A stretch of DNA of 64,000 bases from Gemmatimonadota bacterium (GTDB lineage: Bacteria > Gemmatimonadota > Gemmatimonadetes > Gemmatimonadales > Gemmatimonadaceae): positions 40,184-104,183 of the forward strand of contig JAQBQB010000019.1 of NCBI GenBank assembly GCA_028287235.1, read 5' to 3'. The notes under the pieces are model-generated. The model did no database searches, was not told the origin of the DNA, and saw only the letters and a list, made by a program, of their open reading frames with translations. The number at the start of each line of letters is the position of its first letter. Within the stretch, counting starts at the first letter, position 1. Of the stretch, positions 27,575-36,060 are shown one piece after another. Made by a program: the position numbers and the translations under genes.

Positions 27575-28693
27575 ATGAGGGACGTCGCGCCGTCGACCGA
27601 GGTCGACTCGGTCCACATGCGACGCGCCCTCGCTCTCGCCCATCGCGGGTGGGGACAGACGGCGCCGAACCCCATGGTCGGCGCCGTCGTCGTTGCCGGA
27701 GGTGATGTCGTCGGCGAAGGCTATCACGCCCGCTATGGCGAGGCGCACGCCGAAGTCGTGGCGCTCCAACACGCGGGCAAACGCGCGCGCGGCTCCACCA
27801 TGTACGTGACGCTCGAGCCGTGCGCGCACCATGGCAAGACGCCTCCCTGCGTGGATGCAGTGATCGCGGCCGGCGTGGCGCGCGTCGTCATCGCGGTGCG
27901 CGATCCGAGTGCGATCGCGCGCGGCGGAATCGACAAGCTCCGCGCGGCGGGGATTCACGTCGACGTCGGCGCCGAACATGAGGCGGCGCTCGAGCTCAAC
28001 GCGCCGTTCTTCAACGCGCACGCGTCGACCCGGCCATGGGTCACGCTCAAGCTCGCGCTCTCGGCCGACGGCCGCATTGCCGATCCCACCGGGCAGCAGC
28101 GGTGGATCACCGGCGTGGAATCGCGCGCCGAAGTGCATCGGCTGCGGGCCAACGCCGACGCCATCGCGGTGGGCATCGGCACGGTGCTCGCCGACGATCC
28201 GTCGCTCACCGTACGCGATGCGGCGCCGCCGCGCGTGGTGCCGCGGCGAATCGTGTTCGACTCGTCGCTGCGCACGCCGCTCGACTCGGCGCTCCTCCGC
28301 ACCGCGCACGACGTTCCGACCACGATCGTGGTGCCGAGCCTCTCCCGGCTCGGCGACCGACTGGAGGCCGTGAAGCGCGCGGGCGTGCGCGTGCTCGAAG
28401 CGCCGTCGCTCGACAGCGCGCTCCGCACGCTGCGCGAGGAAGAAGTGCGTTCGCTGTTCGTCGAGGGCGGTCCGCGCCTGACTGGGTCGCTGCTCCGCAA
28501 TTCGCTGGTGGACCGCCTCATTATCTTTCGGTCATCCGCCGTCCTGGGTGACGGCGCCCCGGCCGCGTTCGAGTTCTCGCCGCCGGGCTTCGCATCGTCG
28601 CTCGCCGGCTTCCGCATCGTCGAGGAGCGGCGGTTCGGAGACGATCTCATGACCATCTACGCGCTCGAGGACGTACCGTGTTCACCGGATTGA
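27575..28693 (+). CDS. ribD: Bifunctional diaminohydroxyphosphoribosylaminopyrimidine deaminase / reductase
   Basis: Second and third steps of riboflavin synthesis. The 372-residue protein has an N-terminal cytidine-deaminase-like domain with zinc motif GEAHAEVVAL and EPCAHHGKTPPC, then a C-terminal dihydrofolate-reductase-like domain (WVTLKLALSADGRIA, VEGGPRLTGSLL). The gene overlaps ribE by 16 bp. No FMN riboswitch is seen: only seven bases separate it from the preceding gene. Confidence 0.96.
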   Translation: MRDVAPSTEVDSVHMRRALALAHRGWGQTAPNPMVGAVVVAGGDVVGEGYHARYGEAHAEVVALQHAGKRARGSTMYVTLEPCAHHGKTPPCVDAVIAAGVARVVIAVRDPSAIARGGIDKLRAAGIHVDVGAEHEAALELNAPFFNAHASTRPWVTLKLALSADGRIADPTGQQRWITGVESRAEVHRLRANADAIAVGIGTVLADDPSLTVRDAAPPRVVPRRIVFDSSLRTPLDSALLRTAHDVPTTIVVPSLSRLGDRLEAVKRAGVRVLEAPSLDSALRTLREEEVRSLFVEGGPRLTGSLLRNSLVDRLIIFRSSAVLGDGAPAAFEFSPPGFASSLAGFRIVEERRFGDDLMTIYALEDVPCSPD

Positions 28694-29283
28694 TCGACGA
28701 CGTTGGGGTCATCGCGGAGGTCAGCGAGACCGAGGCGGGGCGCGAGTTCCGCATCGACTGCCGCTACTCCGACCTCGCCGACGGCGAATCGATCGCCGTG
28801 AACGGCGCGTGCCTCACGGTTCGCGAGCAAGGTCCCGGCTGGTTCACCGTTGCCGCGGTCGTCACGACGCTCGGCCGCACGACGATTGGCGGGTGGCGCG
28901 CCGGCCGGAAGGTGAACCTCGAGCGCGCGCTTCGTGTGGGCGACCGGCTCGGGGGTCATTTCGTGCAAGGCCACGTAGACGGCGTCGCGACGGTGGAAGA
29001 CGTGCGCCAGCAAGATGATGCGCGCCTGGTTGACCTTGCTCTGCCGACGGGGCTCGCCGAGCTTACGGTACGGCACGGCTCGATCACTATTGATGGGGTC
29101 AGCCTGACCGTCAACGCGCTGCCGGGCCCGGATCTGCTTCAGGTGTCCTTGATCGAGTACACCCTTCGGCACACGACCTTCGCCGACCTCGTGGTCGGTG
29201 ACCAGGTGCACGTCGAGGCCGACATGCTTGGGAAATACGTTCAGCGTTTGCTCAAGGAATCGACATGGTCTTCGGAACGATAG
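28678..29283 (+). CDS. ribE: Riboflavin synthase, alpha chain
   Basis: Dismutates two 6,7-dimethyl-8-ribityllumazine molecules to riboflavin. The 201 residues contain two homologous lumazine-binding barrels. The first starts [10 protein letters not shown] and includes VNGACLTV and HFVQGHVDG; the second includes [11 protein letters not shown] and [16 protein letters not shown] start within the ribD 3' end; overlaps ribBA by 19 bp. Confidence 0.96.
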   Translation: MFTGLIDDVGVIAEVSETEAGREFRIDCRYSDLADGESIAVNGACLTVREQGPGWFTVAAVVTTLGRTTIGGWRAGRKVNLERALRVGDRLGGHFVQGHVDGVATVEDVRQQDDARLVDLALPTGLAELTVRHGSITIDGVSLTVNALPGPDLLQVSLIEYTLRHTTFADLVVGDQVHVEADMLGKYVQRLLKESTWSSER

Positions 29284-30470
29284 AACAGGCGATCGACGAC
29301 GTTCGCAACGGCAAGTTCGTGATTGTCGCGGACGACGAGGATCGGGAGAACGAAGGGGATCTCATCTGTGCGGCGGAGCTCATCACGCCCGAGATGGTGA
29401 ATTTCATGATCAAGAAGGCGGGCGGTCTCGTCTGTCTCGCCCTCACCGGCGAGCGGGTGGACTCACTCGGGCTCGCCCCCATGGCCGAGACCAATCCCGA
29501 CGATTACCGCACCGCGTACACCGTGAGCATCGACGCGTCGTCGCGCTTCGGCGTGACCACGGGCATCAGCGCCGCCGATCGCGCGACGACGATTCGCGTT
29601 GCCGTGGATCCGGCCGCCGTACCGTCGGACCTGCGCCACGGAGGACACATTTTTCCGTTGCGCGCTCGCGAAGGCGGCGTGCTTCAACGCGTCGGCCATA
29701 CGGAGACCGCGGTCGATCTCGCGCGGCTGGCCGGCTTGCAGCCCGCCGGCGTGATCTGTGAGGTGCTGAATGAAGACGGCACCACGGCCAGGCGGCCGCA
29801 GCTCGAGGCGTTCGCGCAGGAGCACGGCATCACCTTCGTCAGCGTCGCGCAGCTCGTGGCGCACCGGCTGCAGAAGGAGCGGCTCGTGCATCGCGTCGCC
29901 GAAGCGCGCTTGCCGACCGAGCATGGCACGTGGCGTATCGTCGGCTACAAGAACGACGTCGACTCGCACGAGCACGTGGCGCTCGTGCACGGCGACATCA
30001 GCAGTGGCGAGAACGTGCTGGTGCGGATGCACTCGAAGTGCCTCACCGGCGACGTCTTCCATTCGATGCGCTGCGACTGCGGATGGCAGCTCGACAAGGC
30101 CATGGAGATGATCGCCGGCGAAGGGCGCGGCGTGATCGTGTATCTCGACCAGGAAGGACGGGGGATTGGTTTGCTGAACAAGCTCAAGGCGTACGAGCTC
30201 CAGGACAAAGGCGCCGACACCGTGGAAGCAAACGAGCAGCTCGGCTTCAAGCCCGATTTGCGCAACTACGGCATCGGCGTGCAGATCCTGCTCGACCTCG
30301 GCCTCAAGTCGATCCGTCCGATCACGAACAATCCGCGCAAGATGGTGGGCCTCGAGGGATATGGGCTCCGCCTTGGCGAGCGCGTCTCGATCATTCAGCC
30401 TGCGCACGATGAGAACGCGGATTATCTGCGGACGAAGCGCGACAAGCTCGGACACCTGCTCGCGTCGTAA
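29265..30470 (+). CDS. ribBA: Bifunctional DHBP synthase / GTP cyclohydrolase II
   Basis: Supplies both riboflavin precursors from ribulose 5-phosphate and GTP. The 401 residues show RibB first ([58 protein letters not shown]) and RibA from about residue 205. The RibA zinc ligands lie in [15 protein letters not shown], with the GTP-binding [15 protein letters not shown] and a C-terminal [14 protein letters not shown]. Both halves look intact. Overlaps ribE upstream and ribH downstream. Confidence 0.96.
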   Translation: MVFGTIEQAIDDVRNGKFVIVADDEDRENEGDLICAAELITPEMVNFMIKKAGGLVCLALTGERVDSLGLAPMAETNPDDYRTAYTVSIDASSRFGVTTGISAADRATTIRVAVDPAAVPSDLRHGGHIFPLRAREGGVLQRVGHTETAVDLARLAGLQPAGVICEVLNEDGTTARRPQLEAFAQEHGITFVSVAQLVAHRLQKERLVHRVAEARLPTEHGTWRIVGYKNDVDSHEHVALVHGDISSGENVLVRMHSKCLTGDVFHSMRCDCGWQLDKAMEMIAGEGRGVIVYLDQEGRGIGLLNKLKAYELQDKGADTVEANEQLGFKPDLRNYGIGVQILLDLGLKSIRPITNNPRKMVGLEGYGLRLGERVSIIQPAHDENADYLRTKRDKLGHLLAS

Positions 30471-30949
30471 TGGCTGAATTCTCAGGAACGCCAGCCGGCG
30501 AGCATCGCCGCTTCGCCGTCGTCGCCAGCCGCTTCAACAACCAGATCGTCGAAAAGCTCGTCGATGGTGCGCTGGACGCTCTCGTGCGGCACGGCGTCGC
30601 CGTGACCGACGTGGACGTCGTATGGGTGCCGGGCGCATGGGAGCTGCCGCTCGCGGCGCGGCGGCTGCTCGCCTCGGAGCGGTACGACGCGCTCGTCGCC
30701 GTCGGCGCGGTGATTCGCGGCGACACGCCGCACTTCGACTTCGTCGCCGGCGAAGCGTCGCGCGGACTGCAGACGGCGAGCGTGGAGTTCGATACGCCGA
30801 TCGGCTTCGGGTTGCTCACCTGCGACAACGACGAGCAGGCGGAAGCGCGCGCCGGTGGCGCGCATGGCAACAAAGGATGGGATGCGGCGCTCGCCGCGCT
30901 CGAGATGGCCGATCTTTTTGGACGCATGGATGCCGCGGACGAGAGTTGA
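30470..30949 (+). CDS. ribH: 6,7-dimethyl-8-ribityllumazine synthase
   Basis: Penultimate riboflavin step. 159 residues with the substrate site ASRFNNQIVEKL, WVPGAWELPLA and AVGAVIRGDTPHFDFVAGEA, where His is the catalytic base, and the phosphate-binding C-terminal AEARAGGAHGNKGWDAA. The start overlaps the ribBA stop by one base. nusB begins inside its 3' end. Confidence 0.96.
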   Translation: MAEFSGTPAGEHRRFAVVASRFNNQIVEKLVDGALDALVRHGVAVTDVDVVWVPGAWELPLAARRLLASERYDALVAVGAVIRGDTPHFDFVAGEASRGLQTASVEFDTPIGFGLLTCDNDEQAEARAGGAHGNKGWDAALAALEMADLFGRMDAADES

Positions 30950-31349
30950 AACGCGCGCACGCGCTCGCGTGCTCCAAGCGCTCTACGCATGGGACCTTCG
31001 CGGCGAGCAGCAGCTCGAGCGCGTCGCTACGCAGATCTGGGACGACCTCTCGGTGCCCCCCGACGAGCGAAAGCTCGCCAGCCAGTTCGTGCGCACGCTG
31101 ACGAAGCACGGCACGGAGCTCGATGCCGAGATCACCGAGGTCACCGCGAACTGGCGGCTGGAGCGGCTCGGCGTGATCGACCGCTGCGTGTTGCGTCTCG
31201 CCGCCGCGGAGCTGCAGCACGGCGAGACGCCGCCGCGCGTCGTCATTCAAGAGGCGGTACGTCTGGCCGAGCGGTATGGATCGGTGAAGAGCGCGAAGTT
31301 CGTGAACGGCGTGCTCGACGCGCTCGCCCGCCGCATGGGGCGAATGTAG
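30930..31349 (+). CDS. nusB: Transcription antitermination factor NusB
   Basis: Partner of NusE (S10) in rRNA antitermination. The 139-residue all-helical protein shows RARARVLQALYAWDL, NWRLERLGVIDRCVLRLAAAEL and the C-terminal VVIQEAVRLAERYGS with KFVNGVLDAL, all characteristic. Start at ATG 30930 inside ribH (20-bp overlap). The ribH-nusB order is conserved in many bacteria. Confidence 0.95.
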   Translation: MPRTRVETRARARVLQALYAWDLRGEQQLERVATQIWDDLSVPPDERKLASQFVRTLTKHGTELDAEITEVTANWRLERLGVIDRCVLRLAAAELQHGETPPRVVIQEAVRLAERYGSVKSAKFVNGVLDALARRMGRM

Positions 31350-32458
31350 TGAAAATTCTGCTCGTCAACTGGCAGGATCGCGAGAACCCGCAGGCTGGCG
31401 GCGCCGAGATTCACCTGCACGAGATCTTCGGCCGGTTGGCGGCGAGCGGGCATGACGTGCGGCTCCTCTGCGGCGGATGGCCGGGCTGCCCGCCGCGCAC
31501 GGAGCTCGACGGCATCGACGTGCACCGCGTCGGCACCCGGCACACGTTTCCATTTTTCGCACATCGCTACTATATCGAGCATCTTTGTGATTGGCCCGAC
31601 GTGCTCGTCGAGGACATCAACAAGGTGCCGTTGTATACGCCCCGCTGGGGCGCCAAGCGGACCGTCGCGCTCGTGCCGCACCTCTTCGGCTCGACGGCCT
31701 TTCAGGAGCTTGCCGCGCCGCTCGCCGCCGCGGTGTGGACCGCCGAACGCCCGCTGGGCCGCGCCTATCGCGGCATTCCATTCGAGGCGATCAGCGAGAG
31801 CACGGCGGAGGACCTCACCGGCCGCGGCATCCCGCGCGCCCTCGTCAAGGTGATCTATCCCGGCATCGACACGCGCGCGTTCACGCCGAATCCCGCCGAG
31901 CGTTCGCCCACACCGGTGTTCGCCTATCTGGGACGGTTGAAGAAGTACAAAGGCGTACATTTCGCCATTCGGGCATTTGCGAAGCTGGGAATGCCGAATG
32001 CGGTGCTGGAGATCGCCGGCGCCGGCGACTATCGCCCGGCGCTCGAAGCGCTGGCCAAGTCGCTTGACCTCGGCGACCGCGTGCGGTTTCTTGGGCGCAT
32101 CTCGGAGCAGGAGAAGCTCGCGCTGCTGCGGCGGTCGTGGGCCCTCGTGTTCGCGTCACCCAAGGAAGGGTGGGGTATTACGAATCTCGAAGCGGCAGCG
32201 TGCGCGACGCCGGTCGTCGCCTCCAATTCGCCGGGCATCCGCGAGACGGTGCGGAACGGCTCGACCGGCTTTCTCGTGCCGCACGGCGACGTGACCGCCA
32301 TGGCGGCGGCGCTGCGCCGGCTCGCCGAGTCGCGCGACCTCGTCGCGACGCTTGGCCACGCCGCGCTCTCGTTCGCCGAAGGGTTCACCTGGGAGCACGC
32401 GGCCGAAGAGACCCACCGTCACCTTGCACGCGTGGTCGAGGAGCCGAGTCGCCGATGA
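31349..32458 (+). CDS. Glycosyltransferase family 4-like protein
   Basis: 369-residue GT-B-fold transferase. The N-terminal half has VNWQDRENPQAGGAEIHLHE (donor/acceptor lobe with the Gly-rich loop). The C-terminal half has FAYLGRLKKYKGVHFAI, the GDYRPALEALAKSL segment, and the E-x7-E motif EGWGITNLEAAACATPVVAS. GTG start overlaps the last base of the nusB stop codon; the stop overlaps hprK as ATGA. The substrate is unknown. Its place at the head of a PTS regulatory operon is unexpected. Confidence 0.88.
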   Translation: MKILLVNWQDRENPQAGGAEIHLHEIFGRLAASGHDVRLLCGGWPGCPPRTELDGIDVHRVGTRHTFPFFAHRYYIEHLCDWPDVLVEDINKVPLYTPRWGAKRTVALVPHLFGSTAFQELAAPLAAAVWTAERPLGRAYRGIPFEAISESTAEDLTGRGIPRALVKVIYPGIDTRAFTPNPAERSPTPVFAYLGRLKKYKGVHFAIRAFAKLGMPNAVLEIAGAGDYRPALEALAKSLDLGDRVRFLGRISEQEKLALLRRSWALVFASPKEGWGITNLEAAACATPVVASNSPGIRETVRNGSTGFLVPHGDVTAMAAALRRLAESRDLVATLGHAALSFAEGFTWEHAAEETHRHLARVVEEPSRR

Positions 32459-33432
32459 CACCCACACCAAAGCTCACGGTCGGTCGGTTGGTCGAGCGCA
32501 TGCAGCAGGCGTTGCAGCTCGAGCACGTCACGGCCACGGGCGGGCTCGAACGCGCCATCGACAACCCCGACGTGTCGAGCCCCGGTCTCGCGCTCGCCGG
32601 GTACGTGAAGCGCTTTCCCGCCGAGCGTCTGCAGGTGCTTGGCGAGACGGAGATCACGTACTTGAAGTCGCTCGACGCGGACACGCGGCGGCGGCACTTG
32701 ACGACCTTCTACTCGTTCCCGATTCCCTGCGTGTTCGTCACGAAGGGGCAGGAGCCGGGACCGGATTTGGTCGAGCTCGCGTCGGCCGCGGGCATCGGAC
32801 TGATTCGCTCGCAGCTCAAGACCAACGAGTTCTACACGCGCATCAAGCCGTGGCTCGAGGAAGAGTTTGCGGCGACGACGAATCTTCACGGCTCGCTCTC
32901 CGACGTGTTCGGCGTGGGGCTGTTGTTCGTCGGCAAGAGCGGCATCGGCAAGTCCGAGTGCGTGCTCGATCTCGTCGAGCGCGGGCATCGGTTGGTGGCC
33001 GACGATCTCGTCATCGCTCGCCGCCGCGGAAACGACGTGCTCATCGGGCGCGGCCACGAGCTGCAGCGCCATCACATGGAGATCCGCGGTGTGGGCCTCG
33101 TGGACATTCCGTCGATCTTCGGCATTCGTGCCGTGCGCCAGCAGAAGCGCATCGAGGTGGTCGTGCAGCTCGAGGAGTGGGTGAACGGCGCGCCCGTCGA
33201 CCGCACGGGCCTCGATGCCGAGACCACGTCGATCCTCGACGTGGAGCTGCCGAAGGTCCGCGTGCCGCTGAATCCCGGCAAGAACATCACGGTCATCGCC
33301 GAAGTCATCGCGATGAACCATCTTCTCAAGTACAGCGGCGTCGATCCGGCGGAGCGCTTCAACGAGCGTCTCATGCGCCAGATGCGCGACAAGTCGGACG
33401 TGTTGCAATATCTCCAAGGCGACAATGAGTAG
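32455..33432 (+). CDS. hprK: HPr kinase/phosphorylase
   Basis: Phosphorylates HPr on Ser46 and reverses the reaction, coupling carbon status to PTS activity. 325 residues: an N-terminal HprK_N domain, then the Walker A VGKSGIGKSECVLDL, LVADDLV (Asp metal ligand), and the HprK signature MEIRGVGLVDIPSIFGIRAV. Its substrate HPr, encoded at 35794, has Ser46. Overlaps the glycosyltransferase and the EIIA gene. Confidence 0.95.
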   Translation: MTPTPKLTVGRLVERMQQALQLEHVTATGGLERAIDNPDVSSPGLALAGYVKRFPAERLQVLGETEITYLKSLDADTRRRHLTTFYSFPIPCVFVTKGQEPGPDLVELASAAGIGLIRSQLKTNEFYTRIKPWLEEEFAATTNLHGSLSDVFGVGLLFVGKSGIGKSECVLDLVERGHRLVADDLVIARRRGNDVLIGRGHELQRHHMEIRGVGLVDIPSIFGIRAVRQQKRIEVVVQLEEWVNGAPVDRTGLDAETTSILDVELPKVRVPLNPGKNITVIAEVIAMNHLLKYSGVDPAERFNERLMRQMRDKSDVLQYLQGDNE

Positions 33433-33850
33433 CCCAATCGTAGGTACCACCGAATCGACGCCCATCGTAGGGCCGCGCGCGATCGTCGCCGGCCACGGCG
33501 AGTTCGCGGCCGGCCTCGTGTCGGCCGTGCAGCAGATCACCGGCCGCGGCGCACAGCTCATTCCGGTTGCGGTGAACAAGCTGAGCGTGCAGGACATCGA
33601 AGATCTGTTGCGCACGCGCATGGTCGAAGCCGACGTGCGCGTCATCTTCACCGACCTCCAGGCGGGAAGCTGCACGATGGCGTCGCGCCGCATTTTGCGC
33701 GGCATGGACGACGCGGTGCTCATCGCGGGCGCCAATCTTCCCACGCTGCTCGACTTCGTGTTCGCCGAGGGGCGCACCGCACCTGAGGCGGCACGCCACG
33801 CCGCCGAGCGCGGACGGGCGGCGATCTCGGCGCACGGAGCCGGCGCGTGA
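33425..33850 (+). CDS. PTS mannose-family EIIA component
   Basis: 141-residue single-domain EIIA of the mannose/fructose/sorbose family. The active histidine is His24 (AIVAGHGEFAAGL), accepting phosphate from HPr. FTDLQAGSCTMASRRIL and the NLPTLLDFVF loop match the family. Starts 8 bp inside hprK and overlaps the EIIB gene by 4 bp (GTGA). EIIA is a separate protein, not fused to EIIB as in E. coli ManX. Confidence 0.9.
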   Translation: MSSPIVGTTESTPIVGPRAIVAGHGEFAAGLVSAVQQITGRGAQLIPVAVNKLSVQDIEDLLRTRMVEADVRVIFTDLQAGSCTMASRRILRGMDDAVLIAGANLPTLLDFVFAEGRTAPEAARHAAERGRAAISAHGAGA

Positions 33851-34332
33851 CGCTCGTGCTGTACCGGATCGACGACCGCCTGATTCACGGTCAGGTGGTC
33901 GTGGGATGGGGACAGCCGCTCGACATTGGGTTCATCGTGCTCGTGGACGACATGGTCGCGGCAAGCGAGTGGGAGCAGGATCTTTACCGCATGGGCGTGC
34001 CGCCGGAGATGGAGGTGTACTTCCATTCGGCCACCGACGCGATCGCGGCGTTGCCGAAGTATCGCGCCGATTCGCGCAAAGGGATTCTGCTCACCGGCGA
34101 CATCGCGACCATGCGGCGGCTCGTCGACGGCGCCGCGGTGAACGCGGTGAACGTGGGCGGCATTCACTCGCGCGCCGGGCGCATCCAGCGCATGCGCTAC
34201 GTCTTCCTCACGCCGCAAGAGGAGCAGGAGCTGCGCGACCTCGCCGCGCGGGGCGCGACGGTGACGGCGCAGGACGTTCCGGGTGCGCGGCCCGTGTCGC
34301 TCGACGATCTCATCGCCGGCGCCGAGCCATGA
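33847..34332 (+). CDS. PTS mannose/sorbose-family EIIB component
   Basis: 161 residues, GTG start. The phosphorylated His14 lies in YRIDDRLIHGQVVVGWG, the diagnostic motif. NVGGIHSRAG and YVFLTPQEEQEL are further family matches. It would take phosphate from the EIIA histidine and pass it to sugar translocated by EIIC/EIID. Overlaps the EIIC gene by 4 bp. Confidence 0.93.
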   Translation: MTLVLYRIDDRLIHGQVVVGWGQPLDIGFIVLVDDMVAASEWEQDLYRMGVPPEMEVYFHSATDAIAALPKYRADSRKGILLTGDIATMRRLVDGAAVNAVNVGGIHSRAGRIQRMRYVFLTPQEEQELRDLAARGATVTAQDVPGARPVSLDDLIAGAEP

Positions 34333-35018
34333 TGGCGATTCTCGACCTCATCCCGATCGCGCTGCTCGGCGGAGTGCTCGGCCTGGACGTCGTGAGCTTT
34401 CCGCAGGCGATGATCTCCCGGCCGTTGGTCGCCGCGACGCTCGGCGGGGCGTTGATCGGGCAGGCGTCGAGCGGCTTGCTGCTCGGCGCGGCGCTCGAGC
34501 TGATCGCGCTCGAGACGCTGCCATTCGGCGCGTCGCGCTATCCGGAGTGGGGGTCTGCGTCGGTGGTGGGCGGGGCGATCTATGCGTCGCACCCGGGGTC
34601 CACACAGGGAGGGGCCATCACGCTGGCGATGTTGTGCGCGCTCGCCACGACGTGGGTGGGCGGCTGGACGATGGTCAAGCTTCGCCAGTTGAACGCGGTC
34701 TGGGCGGGCCGCCGCCGCGCCGCGCTCGAGGCGGGCGCACGCGGTACGGTGATCGAGCTGCAGCTCATGGGCATGACCGCGGACCTCATCCGCGGCGCGC
34801 TGCTCACCGCGATTGCGTTCGGCTTGCTGGCGCCGGTCGCGACGGCGTGCATCAACATCTGGTCGACCGACATCAGGCTGTCGCGCGCGATCGTCGTTGC
34901 CACCGCGGCCAGCGTGGCCGGCGGCGCGGCGTGGAAGCTCTTTCATTCCACGGCGGGCGCGCGCTGGTTTTTCATCGGTGGCCTGGGGCTGGGGCTCTTC
35001 ATGCTCTTCGTCCGATGA
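34329..35018 (+). CDS. PTS mannose-family EIIC component
   Basis: 229-residue hydrophobic protein with several membrane helices; PTS EII-C sorbose-type family. Recognisable: LGGVLGLDVVSFPQAMISRP, ALELIALETLPFGASRYPEWG and IYASHPGSTQGGAITLAML. It is about 35 residues shorter than E. coli ManY. The specificity of this PTS cannot be deduced. The ATG overlaps the EIIB stop; a second ATG follows immediately. Confidence 0.88.
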   Translation: MMAILDLIPIALLGGVLGLDVVSFPQAMISRPLVAATLGGALIGQASSGLLLGAALELIALETLPFGASRYPEWGSASVVGGAIYASHPGSTQGGAITLAMLCALATTWVGGWTMVKLRQLNAVWAGRRRAALEAGARGTVIELQLMGMTADLIRGALLTAIAFGLLAPVATACINIWSTDIRLSRAIVVATAASVAGGAAWKLFHSTAGARWFFIGGLGLGLFMLFVR

Positions 35019-35794
35019 CCGCAGCGTCCATCCCGGCACGGCCCGTCGCTGAGCTGCCGTTGCGCACCCGGCTTGCGATTTTCGTGCGGCTGCTCGCCAT
35101 ACAAGGCGCGTGGAATTATGAAACGCTCCTCGGGAACGGCATCGGCTTCTGCATGGAGCCGGCGCTCCGGCGCTTGCCGGGCGGGGTGCACTCGCCGGCG
35201 TTTCACGCGGCGTTGGCCCGGGAGAGCCGGTACTTCAACGCGCATCCCTACCTCGCGTCGGTCGCGGTCGGCGCGCTTGCCCGTGCCGAGTTGGATGGGG
35301 AGCCGCCCGAACGCATCGAGCGTTTTCGTACGGCCCTCGCCGGCCCGCTAGGGAGCGTGGGCGATCGCCTCGTCTGGGCGGGATGGCTTCCGTTCTGTTC
35401 GCTCCTGTCGCTGGCCCTCTTTGGGCTTGGGGCAAGCACCATGACCGTGGTGCTCGTATTTCTGTTGTTGTACAACGCGGGACACGTCGCGCTGCGTGTC
35501 TGGGGGTTGAACACGGGGTGGAATCACGGTCTCCGGGTCGCGGCGTCGCTCGGCAATCCGGTGTTGCGCCGTGGTCCGCAGGAGATCGGCCGGCTCGCGG
35601 CGCTGGCGACAGGGATCGCCATTCCGTTGGCGCTCGGGCGCATCATCGGCCCTGGGCGCAATTTCATGGGCGGTGTACTGATCGCCGTCGCGCTGGGCTC
35701 GCTCCTGATCGTGCGGTTGCAGGGTCGCATCGAAGGTTGGCGGCTGTCACTGGTCGTTCTCGCCGCCTTCGTCCTCATCTCGGTGATTCGCTAA
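35015..35794 (+). CDS. PTS mannose-family EIID component
   Basis: 259 residues. Family features: the N-terminal amphipathic LAIQGAWNYETLLGNGIGF, then HPYLASVAVGALARAEL, the LAGPLGSVGDRLVWAGWLP segment and YNAGHVALRVWGLNTGW, then hydrophobic helices at the C-terminus. Slightly shorter than E. coli ManZ. Overlaps EIIC by 4 bp and ptsH by 1 bp. Confidence 0.9.
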   Translation: MTAASIPARPVAELPLRTRLAIFVRLLAIQGAWNYETLLGNGIGFCMEPALRRLPGGVHSPAFHAALARESRYFNAHPYLASVAVGALARAELDGEPPERIERFRTALAGPLGSVGDRLVWAGWLPFCSLLSLALFGLGASTMTVVLVFLLLYNAGHVALRVWGLNTGWNHGLRVAASLGNPVLRRGPQEIGRLAALATGIAIPLALGRIIGPGRNFMGGVLIAVALGSLLIVRLQGRIEGWRLSLVVLAAFVLISVIR

Positions 35795-36060
35795 TGCCAG
35801 AACGGACCGTCCAGATCGTGAACAAGAACGGGTTGCACGCGCGGCCCGCTGCGGAGATCGTGAAGCTGGCGGCCAAGTTCCAGAGCGAGATCACCGTGGT
35901 GAAGGACGATCTCGACGTGAACGGGAAGAGCATCATGGGCGTCATGATGCTCGCGGCCGAATTTGGCTCCGATATTACCTTTCGGGCCGAGGGACCGGAC
36001 GCCGACCAGGCGCTCGATGCCCTCAGCACACTCGTGAGCAACAAGTTCGGAGAGAGCTGA
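35794..36060 (+). CDS. ptsH: Phosphocarrier protein HPr
   Basis: 88 residues with catalytic His15 (KNGLHARPAAE) and regulatory Ser46 (NGKSIMGVMML) at exactly the canonical positions. His15 relays phosphate from EI to EIIA; Ser46 is the target of HprK, encoded in the same operon. One-base overlap with the EIID stop; ptsI follows directly. Confidence 0.97.
   Translation: MPERTVQIVNKNGLHARPAAEIVKLAAKFQSEITVVKDDLDVNGKSIMGVMMLAAEFGSDITFRAEGPDADQALDALSTLVSNKFGES

Noticed and set aside
27541..27575. Possible FMN riboswitch ahead of the riboflavin genes.
   Set aside because: Only seven bases separate ribD from the preceding gene, and no RFN-element blocks are seen in the preceding coding sequence.
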